DNA from: Paraconiothyrium sp. Pb-2020
Lineage: Eukaryota > Ascomycota > Dothideomycetes > Pleosporales > Didymosphaeriaceae
NCBI GenBank assembly: GCA_022419385.1
Contig: JAJUBI010000001.1
Location: forward strand, 6,014,001-6,078,000
Reading direction: 5' to 3'
Length of the DNA: 64,000 nucleotides
Below, in pieces: positions 45,273 through 57,757 of the stretch. Position 1 is the first letter of the stretch, and each line of letters opens with the position of its first letter. The position numbers were made by a program, and so were the translations under genes. A model generated the notes under the pieces. It was not told the DNA's origin and made no database searches. It was given only the letters and a program-made list of their open reading frames with translations.

Positions 45273-46018
45273 ATGTGTCCGAATTCTGGCAAGAGCCGCG
45301 AAGGCCCCGGCCGTCAGAGCAACCAAGCGAGTCGACAGCCCGGTTCCGGATCGCCCAGAACGCGGGATCATGTCAAAAGTAAGTCAGGAATAGCCTTGCC
45401 GCCTTCAGTGTGTCGAGTTGCGGCTTGCGAAAGCATGTGTCACTGAGCCACTGCTAACATGTTGCAGGCGGATACGTTCAAAAGAGCATACGAAAGAGGG
45501 AGCGTAAGTGGCTCCAGCACAAGCAACCCCAAAGTCGTAGCGTTCTCTAAGGCCTCTAATGCATACGCTCTCTTCACGACATACCACTAACTTACACAGG
45601 TCCCGTTCCAAGAAGCCTTGGCCTCATTGCAATGATAGAAGTTCGACCCCTATACAAGCGTCTGCGCACCGGAAAGCTAAAACGCGACTTGCTATCGCTG
45701 GTCACGAAGGCGCACACCGGCCTAGAAAGGGCTCAGATATCCCGGCTACTGAGACAGGGGAGGGATCTATGGGTGGAGCACGGCGCCGAGCACTTTGAAC
45801 AGGAGATGGGCAAATGCATCCAGAAAGCCACTGACAAGAAGCGCGCCGACGAAATGGATGTGCAACTCACTAAAAGCTTTCATGAGATGCAGGTTGAGGA
45901 CGCGGATCGTACATCGGTCTCACTGGCCCCAATCCAGCCATTCGAGAATGTCGATATGGCTGATGTCCCGGATTCTGCCGAAGACGGCATCGATACGAAT
46001 GAGATGTCTGAGGGGTGA
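45273..46018 (+). CDS. Unrecognised basic protein, three exons
   Basis: Exons 45273-45378, 45468-45503 and 45600-46018 join in matching phases to give 186 residues; donors are GTAAGT in both introns and the first intron has a TGCTAAC branch point. The N-terminus is disordered and Arg/Gly/Ser-rich (SGKSREGPGRQSNQASRQPG), followed by a conserved-looking helical block (YKRLRTGKLKRDLLSLVTK, then ISRLLRQGRDLWVEHGAEHF) and an acidic tail. I do not recognise the family. The splice regularity and the contrast between the basic helical core and acidic end support a real gene. Function unknown; nuclear or cytoplasmic, as no signal is seen. Confidence 0.6.
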
Positions 46019-46950
46019 AGCCATCTTGTGCCAAAGACAAAACTCGACTCGAGACACTCTCCTAGCGGTGTTTGATGGCCTATGCTGCGATGATAAGTTG
46101 GAGGTGGTCATGCCATGGGGAGTCTTGGCAGGGATTGTAAACGCTGGAGACGCTGCGCGTACGTAAGGCCTGTCGGCGAATCGGGCCTTCCCCGGTCAAT
46201 GCACTATTCACAGAAATGGAAGGATTGAGCGCTCTTTGGTAGTCATTCTACCCTCTATAACACCCCAAACTGTTCGGGGCCTAATCTAGGCGTAAGGCTG
46301 ATGAAAAGAGCCTATCCTACAGCATGTTTTGTCGATATGGTCCGGTTGGTGAGGAAAGAGTACCGAGGGAATGGTTCTAGAATCGTGATGGGTTCTCACT
46401 TAAGCCGCCTAAAACGTTGCTAGCGACCGCATTTCGGCCCATTGTTCTGCTTGGCAGAGCCGCAAATCCATGCCTACTTCAGCATAGAATGACACTAAAA
46501 CTCAAAAGACGTCGTGTAACTTGCACGCATCCCTACAGAGCGTTTACTGAATCCCCCAGAAGTCGCCCGCCTGATGGGAATGCGGGGGTGGACTCGCGCA
46601 GACGGAACCGAGACGGCTTCGCAGTTTCTCAGACACATAGAAATGTGGTAGCTCAGCCCAAGTACCCCGGAGTCCACTTCCCGCTCTGGGGATGGGTACT
46701 TTCGTGTCCAAGAATTCTTATCTGGTTTGTGGGGAATCCATGCCATGTCGCTGGTGGCGTAGAGATAGTCCAGATAAGATGTACAGTACCAAGCCGTCTG
46801 ATAACCACCACGGGCTGGCTCTAGGCTGGCAGGGTTGTCTATAAAGACCTGCTTCATCCCGCGGGGGCATAGCCAGTGGACATTTGGAGGATTCAACAAT
46901 CACTTCTCCCTCCTCGTACTCGGGCCTTTCGGTCCTACCCTTCGTTCATT
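46019..46950. other. Intergenic, 0.9 kb
   Basis: Promoter of the second permease. The permease frame stays open to 46876 without another ATG. Shadow frames only. Confidence 0.5.
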
Positions 46951-48690
46951 ATGGGCCTTCCAGAGGAGCCCAAGACCGATATCTCACACGCCATAAGCCG
47001 TCCTGATGCCGAAGTCGGCGACGTCTCAAATTACAAGGTTCAAGAAGCTCTCGATCCTGGCTCTGCGCACACCCATCGTGGGCTTCGACCTCGCCATGTC
47101 CAGCTCGCCGCCATCGCAGGTGGCATCGGTGTTGGGCTCTTCGTTGGTATCGGCAAAGTGTTGGTCAATGCCGGCCCTCTCTCTCTACTACTCGGTTACT
47201 TGATATACGGTATTGGCTTCATATGGCCGTGCAACTTGTGCACTGCTGAAATGGTGACATGGCTACCCATTCGCGGCAGTGTCTTCGGATTGGCAGCCAG
47301 ATATGTGGACCCGGCGCTTGGCTTCGCACTCGGATGGACGTACTTCTACGCAGGAGCAATGTTCGTGTGTACGGAAACGAGTGCTGTAGCAACGGTGGTG
47401 CAGTTTTGGGATGTCGATGTAAGCCCAGCCGTATGGGTGGCCATGGTCCTGATTCTTTGTACTTTCTTCAATCTCGTGGCTGTAAAGTAAGTGGATAATT
47501 TCGACGGACTCACGTGCATTGCTAACTAATATGCTAGATGGTATGGCGAATCCGAATTCGTTATGTCTATTACGAAAGTCCTACTCCTTATCGGTCTTGT
47601 CCTCTTTACCTTCATTACAATGGTTGGAGGCAATCCTAAACATGACGCATACGGGTTCCGTGCATGGACGAACGGAAATGCGATGCATCCGTATTATGCT
47701 GATGGTGCTACTGGACGATTGCTCGGAATAGCAATTGCGATCCGTTTTGCCGTCTTTACGCTTGCCGGACCCGATTTCATCAGTTTGTCGGCTGGAGAAA
47801 TCCAGAACCCTCGACGCACTATCCCGCGACTTGCACAGCTCATCTTCTATCGCCTGGTGGGATTTTACATCATCGGCAGTCTAGCGGTTGGCATCATCTG
47901 TTCGTCGCGCGATGAGAATTTGCTCCTTGCTATCAAAGGAGGCAAGCCCGGTGCTGCCGCTTCCCCATGGGTTATTGGAATTCGCAACGCAGGCGTTACT
48001 GGTGGTCTACCTGGTCTCATCAACACATTGATCTTGGTTTCCGCCATTTCATGCGGTAACGCGTTCGTGTACCAGACCAGCCGTACGCTGTACTCGTTAG
48101 CGCAAGAAGGTCAGGCTCCGAAGATCTTCCTGACTTGTTCCAAGAGCGGTATTCCCTACTACTGCGTTCTCGCTGTCACGGCGATCGGATGCATTACCTT
48201 CCTGGTCGCAGATAACTCTGCGATAACGGTCTTCGGGTGGTTCGTTGACCTGGCGACTTCCGGACTCATTGTCAACTTCGTCGCCTTCTTCTGGGTATAC
48301 TTGGGCTGGTACCGCGCTCTCAAAGCTCAGAACTTCGATCGCAAGAATCTGCCATACTACTGCAATTTTGCCCCGTATACTGCATGGTTTGGGCTGATCT
48401 TTGGGTGCCTCATCATCTTATTCCTAGGCTTTGATTCCTTCTCACCCTTCTCGATACAGTCGTTCATCACCACTTACTTCGGCATCGCGTGGGCCGTCTT
48501 CATGTTCACGCTCTGGAAGGTTGTCAAGAAGACCAAATTCGCCGATCCAGCGACTGTGGATATCTACCATGGAAAGGCAGAGATTGATGCCGAATGTGCC
48601 ATTTGGGAGAGTGGGGGATTGGAGGAAAATGAGAAACAACGTCTGGCGGAGCTGAACGTGGTGCGAAGGACCTTTGAGAAGCTCTGGTAG
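46951..48690 (+). CDS. Amino-acid permease (APC superfamily)
   Basis: Exons 46951-47486 and 47538-48690 (51-bp intron with GCTAACT branch point, donor GTAAGT) give 562 residues and about twelve membrane helices. The first helix reads QLAAIAGGIGVGLFVGIGKVL, the family's gating segment, and the loop after helix five or six carries SAGEIQNPRRTIPR, also typical. It resembles the fungal YAT group like the permease at 3182-4849 but is clearly a different gene (N-terminal EPKTDISHAISRPDAEVGDV tail). Expected role is proton-driven uptake of amino acids at the plasma membrane; substrate unknown. The ATG at 46951 is the first in frame. Confidence 0.92.
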
Positions 48691-50727
48691 AGTCAACTAG
48701 CATCTTGTGTTGAGCATCTTTGTTGTAGGACACACACCATAAGTCGTACCTCAGTGAGAATAGAATATTTCAAAGCTGTGCGAAAAAAAAAAAAAGTTCA
48801 TAGAATATGTTGGAAGCTGAGCCATGATGGTGAGATCCCGCCCGTGTAGTATGTTTGGTGTTCACAACGTCGAACATGTGAACAGCATGTAGAAGGCATA
48901 GTCGATTAGTCATGACGTCTATCCCGAAACGGCCATCATAGCAATTGCGCAATCATAACACTCATCCTTGATCGCAATACCGCTTGAGCGGCGCAGTCAA
49001 CTGTTGAAAGGGAAATGGCAACAAGCTACAAGAACCCTGCGCAACTCAACGGTGCGGCCCGTCGCAACCCCCCTACTCGGAGACCAACAAGTCCAACATG
49101 CGCCCATGAGGCGCAGTGAACGTTTAATTCGACGGCGACTGACGTGCTGCAGACCATCCAGTGATTGCAACATGAACTTGCCCCATAAGGAAATGGCGGT
49201 CCATTCGTCCTTGATTGACTTTGTCAGAAGAGAAAAAGAGGTTCTGGCATTTACTCGAGCAGTAATTCGATCTCCGACGTTTCATATGCGAGCAAACAAC
49301 ATTTGGACCCTATGGCTCATTCCTAGCCCTAATTGACCGATCACACGCTCTTGCGGGTTTGCCTCCAGGACACTAGAACGCGCGCAGCACAATCCTTGGA
49401 AGTGCCGGCATCTTGATTTGATCACAACGTCGCGAACAGGTCGTACAGGCGCTCCAACAGCCGCCCATGCCCGTATGCAGACATGTCAAATCAGGCAAAC
49501 TCTTCCAGAAAGACCCTGATTTTGCGACTACGTATCAATTGACACCTTGAAAGGCATCCCAGATCGATTCTCATCGATCGCCATAGTTCCGACCGAACCA
49601 AACTCAGTCCAGACCTACGAACTCCATCACATGCAAACAGTGTGAAATGGATGCTAGCAAGACTTTTGTACTTTGCGAACAAAGAAAACGGGCAAATTGA
49701 ACCCAGACCCGGAAATAACAAGTCCACAAAATCGAAAATACCTATCTAATCACTTGTGCGGGAGCGGCGTACGGAGATTGAGATTGCGATGACCCATGTA
49801 CGCGCATCACGTTCGCCCAGACGAGCACCAGCCTCCACCCACTCCCCTACGCAACCTTGCAGAACAACACACACACACCTCTCGCGCGCGTCTACCGCCG
49901 CGCCATGCACACACTGGCGGCACAAGCATCCCTCGCAGAAATCTCGCTTCGTTTCAGCGGCGCTTTCCGCTCATCTCCTCTCCTGCTTGGTGCCATCGCA
50001 TCGCATCGCATCCCTCCATGTGCCCACCCCACTCGCTTGCTTGCTTGCATGTTTCGCAATTGTCCGTCCGTGATTTGCCAGCCCCACAACGCCCCGTTTC
50101 AACTGCCCCTCCCGCCCGGCGCCGCGAGCTGTCAATCCACGAACCCGCTGGCGCTGTTTGACACCTGCCAGGACTCCGAGGACAGGTCGCTGCGGCTGCG
50201 AGATGAAAAGCTTACTTTGGCCTTGGCGCTGCGCAGATGAGAGGGACGATTGCATGCAGCGTGGCGCACACACTTGGCAGTGGCTGCTTCAGGGCGCACG
50301 CGGAGTGAACCGTGGTAGGCTGGGTTTTAGTGCGTGCTGGTAGTCAGGCACCACGTTGTTAGGCGCAGGGGTAGCGTGCGAGACGCAGAGCGGATGTGGA
50401 CGTGGACGGCAAATCGAGTGCAAGGCAATGTGGACTGGAGCAATTATTTATTAGAATTTAATCCGACGTAGTGTCTTTATGTAAGGGTATGCCAGCCGAT
50501 AGGCACCCGTTAAGCCCCAGATGTCAATAATGTGACGCGCATAAAGGATGCAAGGTTTCGAAACAGCCATAATTTCTCCCCAATCATGTGGTTCCTCAGT
50601 ATGCAAAGATATCAGACAGAATGCGGGAAACGCTAAGTGGGAAGGAGGGAGTCGGGTAATGAAACATGTGAATGGTATTTGTCTAGTTCAAAATGAAGAT
50701 GCGAAACGAAATGGTTCGTAGCAGAGT
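48691..50727. other. Intergenic, 2 kb
   Basis: Starts with the 3' flank of the permease, with a 13-A run near 48783. A CT-rich, CACAC-rich segment at 49850-50150 yields several overlapping frames of 100-127 codons on both strands; they are compositional and I do not support them. Confidence 0.5.
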
Positions 50728-51836
50728 CTAGTAGTTGTACTTGTAGCACATGGGCGAGGCGACGGTGTTCATGACATCCCTGACCTTCATGTTGGGCTTG
50801 AGGCCGTTGAGGAAGATGTCCGTATCGAGGGTGAGGGCGGCACCGCCGGGGCCGGTGCCGTCGATGTAGCCAGTGCGAGAGGAGTCGTCGTTTTGCCAGA
50901 TGCGGAAGTGGCGGTCGACCATGCCGTGGTGGAGCCAGAAGACTGGGTCACCGGGAGAGGCATAGACGTCGCGCATGACGCCGCCGATGCCGTTGTGGCC
51001 GTAGGCGTGCGCGCCCTGCTCAGCGCACTTGGCGAAGTCCTGGTAGTCCTTGAGCGCCCTGCAGCCGTTGACGATGTTGGCGTTGGTGTTCGCCGTGTCG
51101 GCGGCGTTGCCGTTGCGGGCAAGGCAGTGGTACTGGTTGAACTGGGCCGTGCTGGGACCGACGTTCAAAGCCAGGTTGGCGAATTGCTGCGGCGGGTTAG
51201 TCCTACATTCCTCAAGAACTCAATTGGGTGTGCACTTACGCCATTGGTGACGCAGTTTCCGCCGAGGTTGATGGCACCGAGCCACTTGTCGGAGAAGATG
51301 GAAGACTGCGAGAATCTGCCCGCATACTTGGTCTCGTCGAACCATGGGATGGTGTCGGTGAAACCGCACTCGTCCCTCAGGACCTGTTCGAAAGCCCACA
51401 GGAAGGCGCGATGCCACACGATGAACTTGCGGTTGTTGTGCACGTTGTCGGTGACGGTCTGGTGGACCTGCACGAAGTCCTCGTAGCGGTTCTTGGATCC
51501 GGGGTAGTTACCCTTGGAGGCCTTGCCAAGCAGGCACTTGACACCGTTCACAAAGTTCTGCTTGGTGGTGTCTGAGCTGTCGTGCCACTCGGTGCGGACC
51601 CTGACGCTGCTGCAAGTGGCGGCGGCGGCGAAGGTGCCGAACTCGGGCTCTGGTGCGGTGTCGTTCTGGTTGGCCACCATCTCGCTGATGTCGGCGAGGG
51701 AGAGGGTGTGGATCTCATGGGTGTTGAAGATGTTGACGTCGAGCTTCGGGGCACCGGTGGGGATGGGCAGCGAGGGGATGGAGAGCACGGCTGCAGATGC
51801 GCCGGCCGCGAGGCCGAGGAGGGTGAACTTGGTCAT
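50728..51836 (-). CDS. Secreted tyrosinase (type 3 copper protein)
   Basis: Oxidises phenols to quinones using a pair of copper ions; secreted. Exons 51836-51240 and 51186-50728 (53-bp intron, GTAAGT...CCGCAG) give 351 residues. Signal peptide 1-15 (MTKFTLLGLAAGASA). The CuA site has VHQTVTDNVHNNRKFIVWHRAFLW with its histidines, and the CuB site has AYGHNGIGGVMRD and DPVFWLHHGMVDRHFRIWQ. The length is short for a cytosolic fungal tyrosinase, which carries a C-terminal lid domain; this one stops soon after the core and has a signal peptide, as in the short secreted class. Upstream a weak TATA-like sequence lies about 165 bp before the ATG. Not adjacent to the peptide-precursor locus (about 33 kb away), so a shared pathway is not implied. 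Confidence 0.94.
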
Positions 51837-54800
51837 GGTGGTGTGAATTGGTCCTCAGTGTCCAGCGTGCGACTTTCAAGGTCGATTAGAAATTACCAAC
51901 TGAATGGTTTCTTGTATGGTTAAACGAATGGCTGCTCTGCAAGGACTTGCAAGGGCGTGGACAAAGAGTGAGGACGGAAGCGGAAGGGACGAGGAAATCT
52001 TATATCCATCCCAATCTCCTTTGAACGCTGCGATACGACGCTGGTCCATGCCAGCTCCCCAGGCCTTTCCGGTCCTGTACCCCTAGTCGCGCGCGGGTCC
52101 AAAGCGCTGCGCATGGATTGGGCTTAGATCAGCAGCTTTCGATATTGGCGCAGAGCGCCACGACCTCACACCGCGTGGCGCTTGGCTGTGTTCGGCGCAC
52201 AAGGCACCGGAGGCCCTGCAGGCATTGCCTCAGCTTGCAGCGACCTGCGCCCTGGACGCCATGGGAGTCGGGTCGCCGGTTCGCGATAGCTGGGCCTCTC
52301 CACATCTTGTGCCGTCTGGTAATTGCAGGGTATGCACCGCCCCCCTTTCTCCGAGACGCGCTCTCACGGCTTCTCGAAGCAGCGCTGAGGAGCGCCACGG
52401 AAATAATACACTTCCGCTTGCACGTGCGTGGCCTTTTGGTGAGCTGATCTGGCGAGCGCCTGGCGCGACGCAATTTCACTACACGATAGCGCTGAAGCCA
52501 CGCTGCAGCGGACAAGCAACACGCAGGCGGTCGCTATTGTCCTGCCGACTTCAAGACTCACTGCGCCGATCCGACGATCGCCGATGCAAGAGAGAAGGCG
52601 TTCAGTCAACGACGTCTGCGGCTCAGTCACATCCCCCTCCGAGCTTACCGTCCATTTCGCCCGTACGAGCGCGACAGCAGAGTGTTCTCCTGCTGCAGGC
52701 TGACACCAGCTGCCTCTCCCACAAGGCGGCCAATGACATGGCCCTACGCCCGAACAAGCTTTGCGCCCGGTACTTCCAAAAATACCAGCTGCTCTCCATC
52801 AGCTCACCACTAGTCCCCCGAGTATCCTTGAATCCACAGATGCAACCTCAAGGCCTAACTATCGGCCACGCTGTAGGCGGCCCAGTAGTAACAAATGCCA
52901 CGTCGAAGGATCCAATAAATATTGCCTAATACAGACGGCTCTCGGCGTTGGAGTCTGTCGCAGCGTAGATCGTGAAGGCACAAAGTGCGGGGTTGTCCTG
53001 GCTGCTTGTCCTGAGTGACGTCGGCAGAACCTTTGGCGCCATGTGCAGGCTGCAGACGCGGTGAAAGTGAGGTGAGAGGGTCATGGGGCTGGCCTTGATC
53101 TCGTAGCGGTGAGTATCTGACGATGCAGCCCATTGCGCGCACAGGATGGTTCAGTGTGTTTTCAGCCCAGAGCGGAGTTGGCGGACCCCGCAAGAATCTG
53201 TGGACTGTCGTACGGTGATCTCAGGATTGCTGTCCGCTGGAAGGGAATCTTGGTTTTGCTTGGGTGCCACTCTTGGTACTGCATCATCTGTTCGTGTGCG
53301 AGGGCGACGGTTTGCTGGTCCAACTCGGTGCCGCTGCCTGCCAGGTGCACGATCGCCCGAATGCCCCGACTATTTCAGACCGGCTTTCCGAGCACCCAGT
53401 TTTCATCTTCGATCAACAAGGACCCCGTTACATAACCAATAGTCCTATTAGTGGACAAAAGTCCTAAATCTCGTGTAGACATGGTGGTACTGCCGAGTAG
53501 CCGCAGCCGAGGAGAAGCTTCGTTTGGCTCGTTCAGCCGGGTACTGGACGCTCGCATGGGAGCACCACAACGCCTGCGCAGAGAAGGGAGGGGCTGATGC
53601 TGTAGCACCCGCGACGTCGGTCATCAGCCGTGAGCCACAGCTACACCGGGTGGCGTTGAAAACGCATCGCGAATGCAGGGAAGGATGCACAGCATGCTCG
53701 AGGTCAGGAGGTAACAGTTAGCAGTCAGACAGTGGGCAAGTTCGAAAAGGTGAAGAATTATTCTGTGTAGACGAAAGGTACGCGTGTTATTCTTATAGAC
53801 ACATGGTTGAGCACATTTGAGCGAGTTCAAGAGTATCCACTTGACCGTACCAAGGCAGTGTACAACAATGTCAAGCTAAGAGGCCTGCGAGCAACACTTT
53901 ATGAAAACACGACGTTGCTGCACCATAGATGGCAGGAAGGCGCGAAGGACAACCTCAGCCGGCGAACTCCCATCAACCCGAGCATATCCTCTATTGGTTC
54001 ATCTTCGCGTCCCAATCGCATGTTGCCACGCACATCCGGGCATCTTTACTTGGACCGTAGAGGTCAAAGCGGAGCCCAGCTAATCGTATACCAACACCCC
54101 CGTAAGATGCTACCGGACTCACTTCCAGCAGCAGACACAACACCTGAATCCTTCACGAAAACCATCTCAGTCAGCGAAAACAGAGCTGGACGCCTTCAAA
54201 CCCCACTCTACGCCCCTTTGACACTTCACCTGCGCCCCCCAACCGTTTCTCAACCAACATGCCCAGGAGTCCATCAACCCACAACCACGGCATCACTGGT
54301 GCACACCGACCCCACCATGACAACGCCCCACCGTCTCATCTCTACAGCCCCTCAAAATTAGTTTACAATTGTCTAAGACAGCGCCCAAGCCTACCACGCA
54401 GCACAACGTCGCACAACACACGCGCGCGCCGCGTACCACAACGCTGCTGCGCGCCCTCCTGCACGACATCACATGGGATCTGCGCCGCTCCAACGCCTCG
54501 CGCGTCCCGACCGCCGCTTCGGACCCTCGGGATCTTCGTGACGTGAGCGCCTCTCTGTGCGACGCGGTCGGCGCGGTCTGGCAAGCGAGGTCGTGCAAAG
54601 AAACAGCGCAAGACGTGGCACAGGAAACAGGATGGTGGTGTGAGCATGCGCGCAGTATTGCAGAGTAGGAGAGGAAGTGGGGACTGCAAAGCGGGAGAGA
54701 GGTGGCGGATGCAATGAATGAAGCGTGATGAACGTGACCACGTCTGATGAGATGCATTTCCTGCTCCGTAAAAGATGCCGAAGAAGCAAGCTATGAGAGA

Positions 54801-55023
54801 AGAGAGCGCAAACAAATGCCATGCTGCAGGTACACAAGAATCCGATCCGCAATAACGCCAGTGAGACACATGATCGTAACAAAAACATCTCCAGTATCAT
54901 GACCGTGAGGTAGAGCAAGAGGAGAGGAATTCAAAAGAAACCTGGAATATTACCACCGTGTTCAGTCTCCACAGACCCGACCCCTTAGCTTTAATTTTAT
55001 CCAAACGAAAACACGACACCCTT
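51837..55023. other. Gene-poor stretch, 3.2 kb
   Basis: Upstream of the tyrosinase and downstream of the MFS gene. It is GC-rich in its first part, with overlapping frames up to 234 codons (52225-52929) that lack domains, and a C/A-rich segment near 54100-54550. I see no gene, transposon ends or RNA gene. It may hold a degraded element that I cannot identify. Confidence 0.45.
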
Positions 55024-56900
55024 TCAATCGTCGTAATCCGCGACCGCCACGCTATCCGTGTCGCTGATATGAGGATGTTGGTGATGGGGGTGAATAGCCT
55101 CGTGTACGGCATCTTTGACTATATTCTCCACCTTGATCTTGTCCACGTGTTCCTTGGGCACCCAGATTAATTGCAACGCTCCGACGACGGCGCATGCGGC
55201 TAGGAAGAACCACGCCGCTGCACTGCCTCCCGTGGCGTACACGACACCCACGAGCGGGCTGGAAACGGTTCGTGCAAGACAGCATGCCGACATGGCTGCG
55301 CCGTTGACGCGGCCCAGCACGAGCGGCGAGGGTGTTGCATTCTTGAGTAGGATGAGAGCGCACGGGAAGACGAGGATACCGAACAAGCCCTGCAGGAAGA
55401 GCGAGAGATAGACGCCTGGAGAGACAAGCTTGTCCGGGAGCGCGCTGATGAATGGGACGATGAGGTAGGTCGTTGGATATAGGACGATCATGCTGACGAA
55501 GGTATTCCAGACGCCTACTTTCTCCACAAAAAATGGGAAGATGACGCCTTGTGTGAAGAGTGCAATCAGGCCGTTGACGGCGAGGAAAGTGCCTACGTCG
55601 TGGAGATCGAGACCCAAGCCGCCGATGAAGTCGATGCCGTCCTTAGCGGATTCATCGAGGAGATAGACGGGTAAGTTGGTGATGTAGGCCATTTGGTGGA
55701 AAGCGATGATGGTCAAGGCGAGCGTGAGCATGACGACTGTTCGGTTGAACGTCTTCTTCGGGCCCGTGGGATCGGGACGGGTGATTGGCGCGGGAAGGAC
55801 CTCGTGGTGCGCAATCTTGATGCTGTGCATCGTACCGAAAGAGTCTCGCCGAATATCGAACCGCTGGTCGATGGCTGACGGCATACCATCTTCGAGGAAA
55901 GAAGGTTTCTTGCGGATTTGACGCAAGCCGTCCACAATGGAGAACGAGCGGGCACGGAAGCTACCACCAGAAAATGCTCGCGAGCGGGAGGCACGCGTGA
56001 CAGAGGCACGTGTTAACGAGCTGCGATCGCGAGCTCGTCCAGCGTCTCGAGGCAACGTCGAATGACCGTTCGAGAGCAAAGGAGCTCGCTCGTTGATAGT
56101 GGGTTCAATGAAGACCGCTTGTGTCGTCTCTTCCGGCTCATCTTCCTGCATGGGCAGGGTCTCCTCCAAGAAGAGCATACCCTGGATAATGGCCAAAACG
56201 ATTCCGAGGGCTGCTACGACGTTGGGTAGCAGATACGGATACCTCCCAAAAATTCCATCTTCAGGGAACGTTCCCGGATAGAATTTCGCAGGCTGCGCGA
56301 GGAAACCACCCATGGCCGATCCGATGATACCACCGAGCGTCCAAACGAATGGTTGTGTCGCGTATGCCTTTGCTGTTCCCGTTTAGCTTCACTTTAATCC
56401 CGCGCCCATCTTGAACTCACGCTCGTGCGCCGGATTCTTGACCATTTCCTGCACCATAGTCTGCATGATGGCAACATTTCCGTTCAACGCGCCGCCGATA
56501 AAGCGTGCCAGCAGGGCAACCCAGTAGGTCTTCGCAAAGCCGAACGCAAGGCTGCTCAGAGCCACGCCCGCCAAGCCCACCAGCGCGACGGGCTTCCTGC
56601 CATAAACATCGGAAATGGCGCCCCAGCCCAGCGCGGTGATGGCTTCTGCGACAGCATACGCTGAGAGCAACAACCCTGAGTAAAACGAAGCATCTTTCTC
56701 ATGAATGCCCAAATCCTTTACCATGACGTACGAGTACGCCAGGATGGAGTTGAACGCAAGGGGCTCGGAGAATCGGCATATTCCTGTGATCCACCTATCA
56801 GTTTCGAGCGGGCTTGTTGGCGCTGGAACATGGGAGACAACGCACCGACGATGATGAGCTGCTTGTAGGGAAAAGGCTCGTCTTTTGGATCTAGAGGCAT
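55024..56900 (-). CDS. Major facilitator superfamily transporter
   Basis: Exons 56900-56846, 56783-56421 and 56372-55024 give 588 residues and about twelve membrane helices. The joins restore the family sequence VGICRFSEPLAFNSILAYSY and AHEPKAYATQPFVWTLGG. Motif A is GAISDVYGRKPVAL between helices 2 and 3. A long central loop (about residues 240-340) is Arg/Ser-rich (SLTRASVTRASRSRAFSGG) and likely phosphorylated. The layout matches the fungal group related to yeast YCR023C, close to drug:proton antiporters with 12 helices; substrate unknown. The tail ends in His-rich HPHHQHPH and an acidic tip. No biosynthetic genes adjoin it. Confidence 0.9.
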
Positions 56901-57757
56901 TGTATGTTAGCTACGGCGACTGAGACGATGTCGAGGCAAGAGACCGCGCGACTGGCTTTTTGAAGAACGCACCGATAACGAGCTTCATTAGCGCTGGCGC
57001 ACGTGCCCTTCCCGCCCCGCTCGTCTTGACTTCGCTTCCCTCACCGCGGGTACATTACGGTACGGCGCGCGTTGACCCAGGACGCGCCGTGTATTGTCCT
57101 CTAGGTGCAGGATCTTGCGGGAATTTACATCCATGTTCACTTCACCATGTTTACATCTGTTCAGCTCCTTCCTCATAGCCAACAGACTTGAACGGCCTTG
57201 CCTTCACCGCCACCCAGCCTGATGCGCAACTGGACGGGCGCACAACGCTGCAGTCAGTTACAAAGCGGCTCGCGAACCTCTCATTATGACGTCAAGTACA
57301 TCTGTGACAGGGCAGCTCATCACGCCAACTACGCCCCACGTGCTCGCCTATCTGGAACTTGGAACTACGAAGGATCACGAACGGTACGCATGATCAAGTA
57401 TCTCCAGCATTTCCTTTGGCACACCGTCGTTATCATGTACGTTTGCTTGCGCCAGTAGCAATTTATCTACCCCGGAATAGTGGGGCCCCGCGCTACGGGC
57501 GTCATGGATGCAGACGCGACTCGTAATTGCTCACCGCCTAATTGTTGAGTTCGGATGGCGCAAGCATGGTTGAGGCAATACCAAGAGATCGTCGGCATTT
57601 CCCTCCTGGGAAGTTCCTCCGATCTCTGCACATGCATACCTTTGCGAGTAGTATACACCCTCTTTTAATAGGCTATGTTACCGCAAGAAACAAACACGAG
57701 CGCCACATTGTCCAGTTTCGCTTTCTCCAAGCATCACGACTCAACGCTTCATGACAC
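56901..57757. other. Intergenic, 0.86 kb
   Basis: 5' flank of the MFS gene and 3' flank of the FAD oxidase gene. No supportable feature. Confidence 0.5.

Noticed and set aside
48781..48800. 13-A run as a retroposon tail
   Set aside because: No target-site duplication or coding remnant beside it; it is a simple homopolymer in the 3' flank of the permease gene.
49756..50273. Several overlapping 100-127 codon frames on both strands
   Set aside because: They lie in a C/T- and CA-rich segment that lacks stops by composition; no domain or splice evidence.
14086..51836. Tyrosinase at 51 kb as part of the peptide pathway
   Set aside because: Ustiloxin clusters include a tyrosinase-like gene, but here about 33 kb and many housekeeping genes separate it from the precursor and UstYa genes.
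52225..52929. 234-codon plus-strand frame
   Set aside because: GC-rich region with open frames on both strands at once; no motif, poor start and no matching splice sites.
53807..54361. 184-codon plus-strand frame
   Set aside because: Pro/Thr-rich translation of a C/A-rich tract; looks compositional.
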